Shown: positions 31,967 through 41,207, numbered from the stretch's first letter. The stretch: 64,000 nucleotides of DNA from Bordetella genomosp. 8 (GCF_002119685.1 NZ_CP021108.1:3906001-3970000); one strand, 5' to 3'. The notes: a model not told the origin generated them from the sequence alone. Numbers and translations are program-made.

Positions 31967-33580
31967 TCAGCGGGCCGTCTGGCGAGCCGCGTCGATATGG
32001 GTATGCCCTTCCAGCAACATGCCGCCGCGCCCGGGCACCTGGGCCTGGACGACGATACGCCATTCTCCTGTGATGACCAGGGGAACGTCGTCGACGATCC
32101 ACGCTCCGCGCGCGTCGCCGTCCGCGGGACGGGCCGGTCGAACGATGCCTTCGATGCCTATCCTCGGCATGGAGAAGGTCGTCGTCAATTCCCTGGGTTG
32201 CAGCGGACTGCCATCATTCGCGGTGATGGCGATGGTCACGCGCGCATGGCCGTTCGGGTCCGGGACGACGTGGGCCTCTCCCGCGCCGCCCGCGCCCCGC
32301 AGCGACACGGTGTCGTGACGGACCGGCATGGACAAGGCTTGCGGCTCGGCCAGCGGCGGGGCGAAGCGCCACAGCGCCACCGCAAACAGGATGGCGAGGG
32401 CAAGCGCGATTTCCCATCGTATATTGAGGACCAGGGCACGCAGGGCATCCAGGTTCCCGCGCAAGGCTGCGGCGGTCCATCGCCATCGGTTGGCCGCGCC
32501 CAGCGCCAACAGGGCCACGACGAGCGCCAGTTTGGCCAGGAGCACCCTGCCGAAGTACGTACGCCACAAATCCGCCGGCTCCCGCAATTGCCACCACGCC
32601 AGCACCAGGCCGGTGGCGACCAGCAGGACGACTATGGCCAGCGCCGCCCGGGAAAAGCGGCGCAAGGGCGTTTCGCCATACCCCGCCAGCAACAGGACCG
32701 GCAGGGAGGCCAGCGCCCCGAGCCAGGCGGAGGCCGCAAGAACGTGGAGGAACACGACGATGCGCGAGGCACTGCCATCGGTGGCCGTGGCCGCATGCCC
32801 GCTGGACGCCAGCGCCAGGCCCAGCAGGAGCATGGCCAGCGACGCCAGCCCACGGCGCCAACGCGCCGACGCGACGACACAGGCGAAGAGCCCGATCAGC
32901 ACGGCGGCTTCGGCAATCCACACCAGCGCGCCATAGGAAGTGCTCATGGCCGCGCTCCAGCAGGCGCGCGTGATCACGGCCGACCAGGGCGCACCAAGGG
33001 CGTCCAGGCCTTGCAGGCCCAGCGACACCGGCGCGGCGACGGCCGCCACCAGCAGCGCGGGCAGGTGCTTGCGGCAGCTGCCCGCTTCGTATTGCGCCGC
33101 CCAGGCATCGAAGGCCACGCCGCCGATGCCGAACATCAGGCCCGCCAATAGCGCGAGCGAGACCACGATGATGGCCGGATAGAGCAAGGGCGCGTGGTAA
33201 GGCGGTGCGGCGGCGCGGGCCTGGCGATCGGGGGAGCCCACGACGAAGTTCAGGGTGCCGCCCACCGGATGGCCGTCGGCGGACGCGACGCGCCAGCTGA
33301 AAAGATAGCTGCCCAGCGGGGCTTGCGGGGGCACCCCCACGGACAGTGTCGTGTCGTGGATTTCGGCCTGGTCCAATTGCACCGTCTGGCCGCCGGGGCC
33401 CAGCAGGGTGAGAACCAGCGGCGTGACCGGTTCGCTGAAGGTCAGGATGAGGTCGCGGGGCGGTGCGACGAGGACAGTGCCGTCCGCCGGCACGATTTCC
33501 ATCAACCGCGCATGGGCGTGCGCCGTGGCGGTCAGCACGGAAAGACAAGCGAAGAAAAAGGCCGCCGCGATTCGTCTCAT
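31967..33580 (-). CDS. CopC-CopD fusion protein with C-terminal YtkA/FixH-like domain
   Basis: The 537-residue protein joins three parts: a signal peptide (about residues 1-22) leading to a CopC domain whose mature start, HARLMEIVPADGTVL, supplies the N-terminal copper-binding His; eight or so membrane segments of a CopD domain (about 145-415); and a periplasmic beta-domain (about 430-520) resembling YtkA/FixH, as in Bacillus YcnJ. The likely role is copper uptake or delivery across the inner membrane. No other copper genes lie nearby. Domain boundaries are estimates. Confidence 0.85.
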   Translation of the reverse strand: MRRIAAAFFFACLSVLTATAHAHARLMEIVPADGTVLVAPPRDLILTFSEPVTPLVLTLLGPGGQTVQLDQAEIHDTTLSVGVPPQAPLGSYLFSWRVASADGHPVGGTLNFVVGSPDRQARAAAPPYHAPLLYPAIIVVSLALLAGLMFGIGGVAFDAWAAQYEAGSCRKHLPALLVAAVAAPVSLGLQGLDALGAPWSAVITRACWSAAMSTSYGALVWIAEAAVLIGLFACVVASARWRRGLASLAMLLLGLALASSGHAATATDGSASRIVVFLHVLAASAWLGALASLPVLLLAGYGETPLRRFSRAALAIVVLLVATGLVLAWWQLREPADLWRTYFGRVLLAKLALVVALLALGAANRWRWTAAALRGNLDALRALVLNIRWEIALALAILFAVALWRFAPPLAEPQALSMPVRHDTVSLRGAGGAGEAHVVPDPNGHARVTIAITANDGSPLQPRELTTTFSMPRIGIEGIVRPARPADGDARGAWIVDDVPLVITGEWRIVVQAQVPGRGGMLLEGHTHIDAARQTAR

Positions 33581-33740
33581 GACGACTATCCTGACTCGGT
33601 TGGGGCGGCAGTATCCGCTCGCCCCGCCGGTTGGACAGGAGGGGAGCTGCGCGCGACCGTCATTCTATCCATCAGGACCAGGCTTGTCGCATTTAGTGAC
33701 GAGCCCGGCAGCGTCCGATGCGGCTCGGCGATATCCAGTG

Positions 33741-35555
33741 CTATTCCGTGTCGCGGAACTGCATGCGGTAGAGCGAGGCGTACAAGCCGTTGGCCGCCAG
33801 CAGTTCTTCGTGACGACCCTGCTCCATGACCTTGCCGGCGTCCAGGACCACGATGCGGTCGGCGTTCTGCACGGTGGAAAGCCGGTGGGCGATCACCAGG
33901 GTTGTACGCCCCTTCATCAGGCGCTCCAGCGAAGCCTGCACCTGGCGCTCGGATTCGTTATCCAGGGCGGAGGTGGCTTCGTCCAGGATCAGGATGGGCG
34001 CATTCTTGATCAACGCCCGCGCGATCGCCAGCCGCTGGCGCTGGCCGCCGGACAGGCGGGCGGCGTTTTCACCGACCGGGGTATGTATGCCCTTGGGCAG
34101 GCCTTCGACGAAATCGCGCAGGTTGGCGGCCTCCAGGGCTTCCAGCACCTGCTGGTCGCTGGCCTGGCCCAGGGCGCCGTAGCCGACGTTGACCGCGATG
34201 GTGTCGTCGAACAGCACCACGTCCTGGCTGACCAGCGACAGATGCGAACGCAGGCTGCCGAAGCTCAGATCCTGGATGTCGATGCCGTCGATGGCTATCC
34301 GGCCGGCGGTGGGATTGACGAAACGCGGCAGCATGTTCACCAGCGTGGTCTTGCCGCTGCCGGATCGTCCCACCAGGGCCACCGTTTCGCCGGGGTTCAC
34401 GACGAACGAGACATCGCTGACAGTGTCGCGGGCGGCATCGGGGAACCGGTGGCATACGCCGCTGAATTCGACCTGGCCGCGTATCGGCTCGGGCAGCGCC
34501 AGGGTACCGGTTTCCTGCTCGGGAACTTCGTCGATCAAGGTGAACACGCTTTCGGCGGAAACCAGCATGCGCTGCATGCGGCCGGCCAGATTGGTCAGCC
34601 GCTTGACCGGGTCGAACAGCTGCGCCAGCGAGGCCATGAAGGCGGCGAAGCTGCCGGCCGTCAGCGTGCCGGCATTGGCCTGGCCCAGCGCGACGGCAAT
34701 GATCCCGGCGACGGACAAGGCGATGCAGACCTGGGTCAGGGGCGTCATCGCGGCGTCCGCGATGGCGCTACGCATGGCGAAGCGGCGCAGGCGCGAATTG
34801 ACGTAGCCGAAACGGCTGCGTTCGTATTCGTAGCCGTCGAACAGCTTGATGACGCGCTGGCCGTCGATGCCCTCGCCCACCACGCGCGTGAGCTCGGCAT
34901 TCATGTTGACCGTGTCGCGGTTGATCTTGCGCAGGCGGCGGATGAAGACGCGGGCGATCAGCACCGAGACCGGCAGCATGACCAGGATGATCAGCGTCAG
35001 CAGCCAGGACATGTACAGCAGCACGCAGATGAGCGCCACCACGACCAGGCTTTCACGCACCAGCACCGTGATGACGTCGGTGGCGTAGCCCGTGACGTTG
35101 CCGGCATCGATGGTGAAGCGGTTCAGCAAGCGGCCGGTATCGCCTCGCTTGAACTGTTCGTCGGGCAGGCCGAGCAGCCGGTCGAACATTTCCTGGCGGA
35201 TACCGCGCAATACGTTGTTGGCCACCCAGGCCAGCAGGTAGTCGCTGAAGAAATTGCAGATCCCGCGCAGGAAGATGAGCCCGACCACGGCCAGGGGGAT
35301 GGCCCAGACATAATAGGGCTTGGCGCCGCTGAAGCCGTCGTCCAGCAGGGGCTTCATGATGACGGCCAGCGTCGGTTGGGTGCCGGCGGCGCCCGCCATC
35401 AGCAGGACCGCCAGGACCAGGGCCTTCCAGTGGGTGCCGACGCGCGAATAAATACGTTTCCAGAGCACAGCCTTGACCGGATGCGATCCGGACGGCCTGG
35501 TGCGATTGGCAGAATCCAAGAAATCTCTCGCTTTTATACAATCCGTGCGGGGCAT
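33741..35555 (-). CDS. msbA: Lipid A/phospholipid flippase MsbA
   Basis: The 604-residue half-type ABC exporter flips lipid A-core across the inner membrane. It has six membrane segments (about residues 45-340), a Walker A GRSGSGKTTLVN (about 394-405), signature LSGGQRQRLAIARALI, Walker B ILILDEATSALD and a switch His (IAHRLST). Neighbouring GT9 and LPS genes support MsbA over a drug exporter. Start uncertain: ATG at 35555 is used; a GTG about 28 codons later (VKAVLWKRIY) would give a length closer to E. coli MsbA. It is divergent from the GT9 gene. Confidence 0.9.
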   Translation of the reverse strand: MPRTDCIKARDFLDSANRTRPSGSHPVKAVLWKRIYSRVGTHWKALVLAVLLMAGAAGTQPTLAVIMKPLLDDGFSGAKPYYVWAIPLAVVGLIFLRGICNFFSDYLLAWVANNVLRGIRQEMFDRLLGLPDEQFKRGDTGRLLNRFTIDAGNVTGYATDVITVLVRESLVVVALICVLLYMSWLLTLIILVMLPVSVLIARVFIRRLRKINRDTVNMNAELTRVVGEGIDGQRVIKLFDGYEYERSRFGYVNSRLRRFAMRSAIADAAMTPLTQVCIALSVAGIIAVALGQANAGTLTAGSFAAFMASLAQLFDPVKRLTNLAGRMQRMLVSAESVFTLIDEVPEQETGTLALPEPIRGQVEFSGVCHRFPDAARDTVSDVSFVVNPGETVALVGRSGSGKTTLVNMLPRFVNPTAGRIAIDGIDIQDLSFGSLRSHLSLVSQDVVLFDDTIAVNVGYGALGQASDQQVLEALEAANLRDFVEGLPKGIHTPVGENAARLSGGQRQRLAIARALIKNAPILILDEATSALDNESERQVQASLERLMKGRTTLVIAHRLSTVQNADRIVVLDAGKVMEQGRHEELLAANGLYASLYRMQFRDTE

Positions 35556-35622
35556 TGTACCGTCGGCCGCATGACAGCCCGGGGCGGTTGCGGTGTTCTT
35601 CACATTGCTGATTACCTCTTTT

Positions 35623-36639
35623 ATGCCATCCATCACACGTCTGTATGTGCGGCTGCCCAATTGGGTAGGCGATGTCTGCATGAGCTTGCCTACGCTGCGC
35701 CTGCTGCGCGGCACCGGGCTGCCGCTCGTCCTGTGCGCCCGCCCCTGGGCCAGGGACCTGCTTGCCGGCGTGGCCGGCCAGGACGACTTCATCGCCATGC
35801 GGGGCGCGCTCTGGCAGGACCGCGGCGCCGTGCGGCAGCATGTGCGCCAGGCCGGCAGGGGCGGCGTGGCCCTGGCGCTGCCGGATTCCCTGTCCAGCGC
35901 GGCGGCCTTCCGGCTGGCGGGCCTGCCGGTGGCCGGCTACCGTGACGACGGCCGCAGCCTGTTGCTGCGCTGGCCGGTGGACAAGCCCGGCGCGTCGCTG
36001 CACGCGGTGGAGTCCTGGTATTACCTGGCGCGGCAGGCCCTGTTGCGCTGGGGGCTGCCCGCCGGCGACGCGGCGCCCGCCGCCGAGCTCGGGCTGGCCC
36101 TGACCGCCGCGCACCATGCGCAGGCGCAGGCCACCCTGGATGGCGCGGGCTTGGGGCAGGCGCCCTTCGTGCTGATCGCGCCGACGGCAACCGGCCTGCA
36201 TCGGGGCCGCAACAAGGTGTGGCCCGGCTACGCCGAGCTGACCCGCGCATTGCAGGCCCGCGGCGTCCGGGTGGCCATGTGCCCGCCCCCCGCCGAAGTG
36301 GAGGCCGCCCGCACCAATGCGCCGGACGCCCTGCTCCTGCCGGCCCTGGGTCTGGGCGCCTATGCCGCGCTGACCACCCGCGCGGCGCTGGTCATATGCA
36401 ACGATTCCGGGGTGTCGCACGTGGCGGCAGCCACCGGGGCGCGCCAGATCACGCTGTTCGGGGTCACGCAGCGCGAACGCACCGGCCCGTGGTCGGCGTC
36501 CGCGCATTGCCTGGGTTCCGACCAGGGCTGGCCGGGCGTGCAGGAAGTCCTGGGCGAAGCGGAAGCGCTGTTGAATGCCGAGAATGCCGACAAGGGCGGC
36601 CGGACGCCGCATGAATTGACAGGCGCGGCGCCGGCCTGA
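35623..36639 (+). CDS. LPS heptosyltransferase-type glycosyltransferase (GT9)
   Basis: The 338-residue protein shows the GT9 opening RLYVRLPNWVGDVCMSLPTL (about residues 6-25) and the donor-binding CNDSGVSHVAAATGARQITL (about 258-277). GT9 enzymes transfer ADP-heptose to the LPS inner core; this one resembles WaaF (heptosyltransferase II) most, but the acceptor is not certain. The candidate -10 TACAAT at about 35537-35542 would serve it. It is followed by a YdcF-like gene 14 bases later and a cysteine-cluster gene, probably one operon, and is divergent from msbA. Confidence 0.86.
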   Translation: MPSITRLYVRLPNWVGDVCMSLPTLRLLRGTGLPLVLCARPWARDLLAGVAGQDDFIAMRGALWQDRGAVRQHVRQAGRGGVALALPDSLSSAAAFRLAGLPVAGYRDDGRSLLLRWPVDKPGASLHAVESWYYLARQALLRWGLPAGDAAPAAELGLALTAAHHAQAQATLDGAGLGQAPFVLIAPTATGLHRGRNKVWPGYAELTRALQARGVRVAMCPPPAEVEAARTNAPDALLLPALGLGAYAALTTRAALVICNDSGVSHVAAATGARQITLFGVTQRERTGPWSASAHCLGSDQGWPGVQEVLGEAEALLNAENADKGGRTPHELTGAAPA

Positions 36640-36653
36640 ACAATTGTCGCGGT

Positions 36654-37418
36654 ATGTCTATCGTCAGTCTTCTCGCTTATCTGATCATCCCCCTGTATTT
36701 GTGCCTGACGCTGGCGGGCCTGGGCGTGGTGCTGGCGTTGTTGCGCTGGCGCAAGACCGGCCTGGCGCTGGCGCTGATCGGGGCGGCCTGGGCCTATGCC
36801 TGGTCCCTGCCCGCCACCACGCTGTGGCTGGGCGGCATCCTGGAAAGCGAATATCCCTACCGGTCCCCGGCGGAACTGCCGACCGCCGACGCCATCGTGG
36901 TGCTGGGCGGCAACATCGCCAACGACCGTCCGAACTGGTTCCTGCCCTACGAACGCGAGACCGCGATCCGGCGCTTCCAGACCGCCGAACAGCTGTACGA
37001 CGCCGGCCGGGCGCCCAGGATCGTCCTGTCGGGCGGCGCCCTGAGCGGCGACGTCAGCGAAGCCGAGGGCATGGCCCACGCGCTGCGCCAGTCCGGCGTG
37101 CCGCGCAGCGCGATGATCCTGGAAAACGACAGCCGCACGACGTATGAGAACGCCATCCTGACGGAAGGCCAATTGAAGGAACACAACATCCGCACGGTGC
37201 TGCTGGTGACCTCGGCCCTGCATATGCCGCGCGCGATGGCGGCCTTCCGCAAACAGGGCGTGACGGCAATTCCCGCGCCATCGCAACCGCAGATCGAGCT
37301 GCCGGCCTCGCCGCGGATTTCGCCCTGGCTGCCGGACGAGCGGGCGTTCGACGGCAGCCGCTCCATCATCAAGGAGTACACGGGGCTCTTCCTGTACTGG
37401 CTGCGGGGCTGGATCTGA
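36654..37418 (+). CDS. YdcF/ElyC-like DUF218 protein
   Basis: The 254-residue protein has two N-terminal membrane segments (about residues 3-30 and 38-60), then a DUF218 domain: ADAIVVLGGNIANDR (about 78-92), IVLSGGALSGD, ENDSRTTYENAILT and VLLVTSALHMPRAMAAF (about 180-196). E. coli ElyC and SanA of this group affect envelope assembly under stress, including the lipid carrier pool. Its exact activity is unknown. Its stop overlaps the next ATG by one base. Confidence 0.85.
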   Translation: MSIVSLLAYLIIPLYLCLTLAGLGVVLALLRWRKTGLALALIGAAWAYAWSLPATTLWLGGILESEYPYRSPAELPTADAIVVLGGNIANDRPNWFLPYERETAIRRFQTAEQLYDAGRAPRIVLSGGALSGDVSEAEGMAHALRQSGVPRSAMILENDSRTTYENAILTEGQLKEHNIRTVLLVTSALHMPRAMAAFRKQGVTAIPAPSQPQIELPASPRISPWLPDERAFDGSRSIIKEYTGLFLYWLRGWI

Positions 37419-37693
37419 TGGACGCCTCCCCCGTCTCCTGCCGGCCGGGCTGCGGCGCCTGTTGCATCGCGCCGTCCATTACGCGTCCGCTGCCGGGCAT
37501 GCCCGCGGGCAAGCCGGCTGGCGTCCGCTGCGCGCAATTGACCGACGACATGCGCTGCGCGGTGTTCGGGAAACCGGAACGGCCGGACTTCTGCGGTGGC
37601 CTGCGGCCGGCGGCGGACATGTGCGGCCCCGATCGCGGACACGCCATCGCGTGGCTGACGCGCCTGAAAGCAGCGACCGCGCCCTCGGCCTGA
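37418..37693 (+). CDS. YkgJ-family cysteine cluster protein
   Basis: The 91-residue protein has the cysteine pattern CRPGCGACC near the N-terminus (about residues 7-15), a Cys-x-x-Leu-x-x-x-x-x-Cys segment (VRCAQLTDDMRCAVFG) and CGGLRPAADMCG. YkgJ proteins are suspected to bind zinc or an iron-sulfur cluster; role unknown. The ATG overlaps the preceding stop (TGATG). It ends 19 bases before the convergent deacetylase gene. Confidence 0.8.
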   Translation: MDASPVSCRPGCGACCIAPSITRPLPGMPAGKPAGVRCAQLTDDMRCAVFGKPERPDFCGGLRPAADMCGPDRGHAIAWLTRLKAATAPSA

Positions 37694-37712
37694 CGCCGGC
37701 GCGGCGCCACGC

Positions 37713-38441
37713 CTACCAGCGGCGGCGCTTGCGGTCCTCGGAGGACGTCAGGGTCTTGCGCAGGAAGGAGAGCAAGCCCGTCGAGCCCGCCACCAGCACG
37801 CGCGGCAATCCCATCGGGTCGTCCTTGGCATTGGCCAGGCCGCGTTTGGTCAGCGTGGCGTTGTCGTAGCCGGCCTCGCGCGCCATGGCCATGACGGCTT
37901 CGTTGTATTCGCCGTACGGATAGCAGAATGCCGTGACCGGGCCGCCCAGCGCGTCTTCGAGCTCCTGGCGCGAGGCGCCGATCTGGCGCCGGGCCTCGTC
38001 GGGCGCGAGTTGCGGCAGGTGCACGTGATCCAGGGTGTGCGAGCCGACCTCGTTGCCGGCAGCCGCCCATTCGCGCATTTCCGCGGCGGTCATGAGCGGC
38101 GATGGCGGCACGCCCTGCGCGTGGTCCCAGACATTGCTGCCGCCGAACTGGCGGGCGACGAAATAGTTGGTGGCGGTAAAGCCGTACTGCGCCAGCACGG
38201 GCAGCGCGTTGCGGTGCACGTTGCGATAGCCGTCGTCGAAGGTGATCCCGAACACCTTGCCGCTGCGCTCCCCGCGCAGGTACGGCATCAGCTCGCGCAT
38301 GGACAGGCCGCGGTAGCCGAGACGGCGCATCCAGGACATCTGCCGCTTGAAGTCGGCCGTGTCGACGGTCAGGCCGCGGTATGGCGTGTCGCGCGGCGGC
38401 AGCGGGCCGACCTGGTGGTACATGAGGATGGGGATAGCCAT
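37713..38441 (-). CDS. NodB-type polysaccharide deacetylase (last gene of the LPS operon)
   Basis: The 242-residue protein belongs to carbohydrate esterase family 4: ILMYHQVG at the N-terminus, metal-binding ITFDDGYRNV (about residues 66-75), EVGSHTLDHVHL (about 130-141; H-x-x-x-H) and FCYPYGEYNE. It would remove N-acetyl groups from a sugar of the LPS core or another surface glycan. No signal peptide is seen, suggesting action on a cytoplasmic lipid-linked precursor. It follows the GT4 gene by 8 bases. A TATAAT seven bases before the ATG overlaps the preceding stop codon. Confidence 0.84.
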   Translation of the reverse strand: MAIPILMYHQVGPLPPRDTPYRGLTVDTADFKRQMSWMRRLGYRGLSMRELMPYLRGERSGKVFGITFDDGYRNVHRNALPVLAQYGFTATNYFVARQFGGSNVWDHAQGVPPSPLMTAAEMREWAAAGNEVGSHTLDHVHLPQLAPDEARRQIGASRQELEDALGGPVTAFCYPYGEYNEAVMAMAREAGYDNATLTKRGLANAKDDPMGLPRVLVAGSTGLLSFLRKTLTSSEDRKRRRW

Positions 38442-38448
38442 GGCGGCG

Positions 38449-38454
38449 ATTATA
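38449..38454 (-). promoter_or_regulatory. Candidate internal -10 element seven bases before the deacetylase start
   Basis: The complement reads TATAAT, then CGCCGCC and the ATG at 38441. The TAA inside it is the stop codon of the upstream GT4 gene. It may be an internal leaderless promoter or only a chance match at a stop codon. Confidence 0.3.
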
Positions 38455-39574
38455 GGTTCGGACGCTGGCCCCGCACTGCCGCCTGGTAGACATCGAAGGT
38501 CGCGTCGACGAAGGTGGACAGGTTGAATTCGCGCAAGCTTTTCTCGCGCGCCGCCGCTCCCATGGACAGCACGCGCGACGGATCGGCCAGCATGCCGCGC
38601 AACACCTCCGCGATGGCGCGCGGATCGCGCGCCGGAACGATCCAGCCGTCGTGGCCGTCGCTGACGTTTTCGGGCAGGCCGCCCGCATTCGATACCAGCG
38701 CCGGCAGGCCCAGGGACATGGTCTCCCGGCAGGCGAAGGACAAGGCCTCGCGGTAGGACAGCACGAAGCCGACGTCGCAGGCGGCCAGTACGGGTCGCAC
38801 ATCGTCCAGCAAGCCGGGGAATACCACCTGGTCCTGCACACCCAGCGCGCGCACGCGCGCCATCTTCTCGTCATTGGGCGGGTCGCCCGCCACTAGGACG
38901 CGGAACCGCTGGCGTTCGTCGGGCCCGAGCTGCGCCAGGCCGGCCAGCAGATCGAGCCAGCCCTTGTCGTAGTCCGTTCCGCCGGAACTGCCCAACAGGA
39001 TCTTGCCGGGGGCCGTGGGGCCGAAGTATTTTTCGCGCAAGGCGGGGCGCAGCGCATCGGACGGCGGCGCGAAATAGTCCGTGTCGATGCCGTGCCGGAT
39101 GGTGGCGATGGGCAGCCGGCCATAAGGCGAGCGCCGCAACAGGCCGGCGACGAACTCGCTGACCGCGATGACGCTGTCCGTGCCGAAGCGCGCGCGCATC
39201 CGATGCCCCACGGTATCGAGCGGCAGATCGTTGTGCTTGGTGAAGACGATGGGCGGGCGCCGCATGCCCAGGGTGGCGATCATCGCCAGCCGGTGGTCCG
39301 TCGATCCGTTCACATGGATGAGGTCGTAGCGTTCCGTGCGGATCAGGCGCCGCAAGGCCGCCGACTCGCCGAACAGCGCCGCCGCCCGCGAACGAAAGGG
39401 AATATCCACGGCGCGCACGCCGGGCAGCTCCCCGGCATAGCGGTACAAGCGGCTGGTGCCCGGCGTGGCGACCGTAATGTCGTGCGCGTGCCCCAGGCCG
39501 CGCGCCAAGTTCATGATGTAGGTGACGTGCCCCCCGCCATTGCGCGGATGGAAGTTCGTGTAAAGGATTTTCAA
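38450..39574 (-). CDS. Glycosyltransferase, GT4 family
   Basis: The 374-residue retaining glycosyltransferase has the glycine-rich opening FHPRNGGGHVTYIMNLARGL (about residues 8-27), a domain switch near ILLGSSGGTDYDKGWLDLLA (about 191-210) and the donor-binding SFACRETMSLGLPALVSNAG (about 286-305). It probably adds a sugar to the LPS core. The ATG overlaps the stop of the GT2 gene by 4 bases, so it is translationally coupled to it. Donor and acceptor are unknown. Confidence 0.86.
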   Translation of the reverse strand: MKILYTNFHPRNGGGHVTYIMNLARGLGHAHDITVATPGTSRLYRYAGELPGVRAVDIPFRSRAAALFGESAALRRLIRTERYDLIHVNGSTDHRLAMIATLGMRRPPIVFTKHNDLPLDTVGHRMRARFGTDSVIAVSEFVAGLLRRSPYGRLPIATIRHGIDTDYFAPPSDALRPALREKYFGPTAPGKILLGSSGGTDYDKGWLDLLAGLAQLGPDERQRFRVLVAGDPPNDEKMARVRALGVQDQVVFPGLLDDVRPVLAACDVGFVLSYREALSFACRETMSLGLPALVSNAGGLPENVSDGHDGWIVPARDPRAIAEVLRGMLADPSRVLSMGAAAREKSLREFNLSTFVDATFDVYQAAVRGQRPNL

Positions 39575-40347
39575 GGACGGGGAGCGCCGTCGCGGCGCGC
39601 GTTTTCGGAGAGGAACATCAGCTTGGCATAGCGGAAGAAACTGCCCGCCGCGGCCGTCACCGCCAGGACCAGCCCATGGCGGCCATCGAGAAACCCACGC
39701 CGGATCACATAGATGCGGATGAAGGTCCAGAAGCCATGCCCCAGCGCGCCGAAGATGCCGGTGCGCTTGCCGCGCGCGTGCATCATGGCCGCCGCGTCGG
39801 AAGAGTAGCGATTGACCTTGTTGACCAGGGCATCCAGGTGGGGATACGGGTAGTGCAGGAAATGTCCCTCCAGCCGGCCGATGGCGCCAGGCTGCGCGGG
39901 CACCACCTTTTCATGCACCGCCGCGTCGCTGAAGCGCGCGGCACCGCGGCGAAACAGGCGCAGCACGTGATCGGGCCACCAGCCGCTGTGGCGGATGAAG
40001 CGGCCGCAGAAATCCGACAGCCGGGCGATTTCGTAGGCGTCGAATTGTGGCGCCGCGATGGCCTGCTGGATGGCGTTTGCGAGTTCCGGCGTGACGCGTT
40101 CGTCGGCGTCGATGGACAACACCCATTCGCCTTCGGCGAGGTTCAGCGCGCGATTTTTCTGCGGGCCGAAGCCGGGCCAATCGTGGGTCTGTTCCACGGT
40201 CGCGCCCATGGAGCGCGCCAATTCGACGGTGTTATCGGTGCTGCCGGAATCGACCACGATGAACTCGTCGGCGAACGCCACCGAGTCCAGGCAGGCAACG
40301 ATATTCGCCGCCTCGTTCTTGGTGATGACGATGACCGAGAGTTTCAT
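39571..40347 (-). CDS. Glycosyltransferase, GT2 family (WaaE/KdtX-like)
   Basis: The 258-residue GT-A enzyme shows LSVIVITKNEAANIVACLDS (residues 3-22), the nucleotide-sugar-binding EFIVVDSGSTDNT (about 29-41), LSIDADERVTPEL (about 75-87, containing the metal-binding D-x-D) and HEKVVPAQPGAIGRLEGHFL. This pattern is that of WaaE/KdtX, which adds glucose to heptose I of the LPS inner core in other bacteria. ATG at 40347 overlaps the stop of the upstream deacetylase gene by 4 bases, and its own stop overlaps the next gene. Confidence 0.86.
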   Translation of the reverse strand: MKLSVIVITKNEAANIVACLDSVAFADEFIVVDSGSTDNTVELARSMGATVEQTHDWPGFGPQKNRALNLAEGEWVLSIDADERVTPELANAIQQAIAAPQFDAYEIARLSDFCGRFIRHSGWWPDHVLRLFRRGAARFSDAAVHEKVVPAQPGAIGRLEGHFLHYPYPHLDALVNKVNRYSSDAAAMMHARGKRTGIFGALGHGFWTFIRIYVIRRGFLDGRHGLVLAVTAAAGSFFRYAKLMFLSENARRDGAPRP

Positions 40348-41207
40348 GCGCGTCCCCTGAGACGGCGTTTCCAGGCCTTCCAGGCGTGGTAGCGCGGCCC
40401 CCAGAAGGGATGGCCGCCCAGCCACAGCCGCCGCGCCAGCCAGCGTCCAGGCCGGTCGCGCACCGCGAAACGGTAGATGTGTTCAGGATCGCCGCCGGCC
40501 AGGTTCTGGCCCAGGGCATCGGTCGTATAGAAATAACGGAAGTCCGCCTGCCGGCCGGCCTCCAGGTAATCGGTGTCGAAATAGCCTTGCGGCCAGCAGA
40601 GGTGCGGGCTGTGCTCGCCCAGGCGGTCGGCCAGCACGGCGCGCGACTGCCGCAGTTCTTCGGCGATGCGGTCGCGCTTCAGCGCGCTATCGTCGCCACA
40701 GACCTTGTCCCAGCGCGTGTGCGTGTGCGTGTGGCTGTGGAACTCGAAGCTGCCGGCCGCGCGCATGGCTTCGATCTCGCTCCAGCGCGCCATGACCTTG
40801 TCGGCGCGCTGGTCGCCGATCGCGGCCTTGCAGGCCGCATGGTCGGGTACGGGTGGCGCCCCCGCCTGCCCCGCCACCGGACGGGCCGGACCGTCGCCGA
40901 TCCAGCCGGTGACGATGAACATGACTGCGTGCATGCCGTAGCGATGCAGGATGGGATGCGCGTGCACCCAGTTGTCCAGATAGCCGTCGTCGAAGGTGAT
41001 CAGCACGGACTTTTCAGGCACCGGCTCGCCGGCCAGGTGGGCGGCGAAACGATCGGCCGTCAGGGCGGTGTAGCCGTCCCGCGCCAGGCGTTCGATCTGG
41101 CTTTCGAAATGCGCGGGCGTGGTGGCGATCATGCCGCCCGCCGGCGTGACGTGGTGGTACATCAGCACCGGCACGTTGTGCGCGCGACGCAGGGCCTGTG
41201 GCTTCAT
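40344..41207 (-). CDS. Polysaccharide deacetylase family protein
   Basis: The 287-residue protein opens with VPVLMYHHVTPAGG (about residues 12-25) and has the NodB metal site LITFDDGYLDNW (about 70-81) and a His-rich EFHSHTHTHTRWDK (about 156-169) in the H-x-x-x-H position; LCWPQGYFDTDYLE follows. A hexamer GTGCGT repeat in the DNA (40715-40734) encodes the HTHTHT run. It probably N-deacetylates a core sugar after its transfer. It lies between GT4 and GT2 genes with 4-base overlaps on both sides. Confidence 0.83.
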   Translation of the reverse strand: MKPQALRRAHNVPVLMYHHVTPAGGMIATTPAHFESQIERLARDGYTALTADRFAAHLAGEPVPEKSVLITFDDGYLDNWVHAHPILHRYGMHAVMFIVTGWIGDGPARPVAGQAGAPPVPDHAACKAAIGDQRADKVMARWSEIEAMRAAGSFEFHSHTHTHTRWDKVCGDDSALKRDRIAEELRQSRAVLADRLGEHSPHLCWPQGYFDTDYLEAGRQADFRYFYTTDALGQNLAGGDPEHIYRFAVRDRPGRWLARRLWLGGHPFWGPRYHAWKAWKRRLRGRA

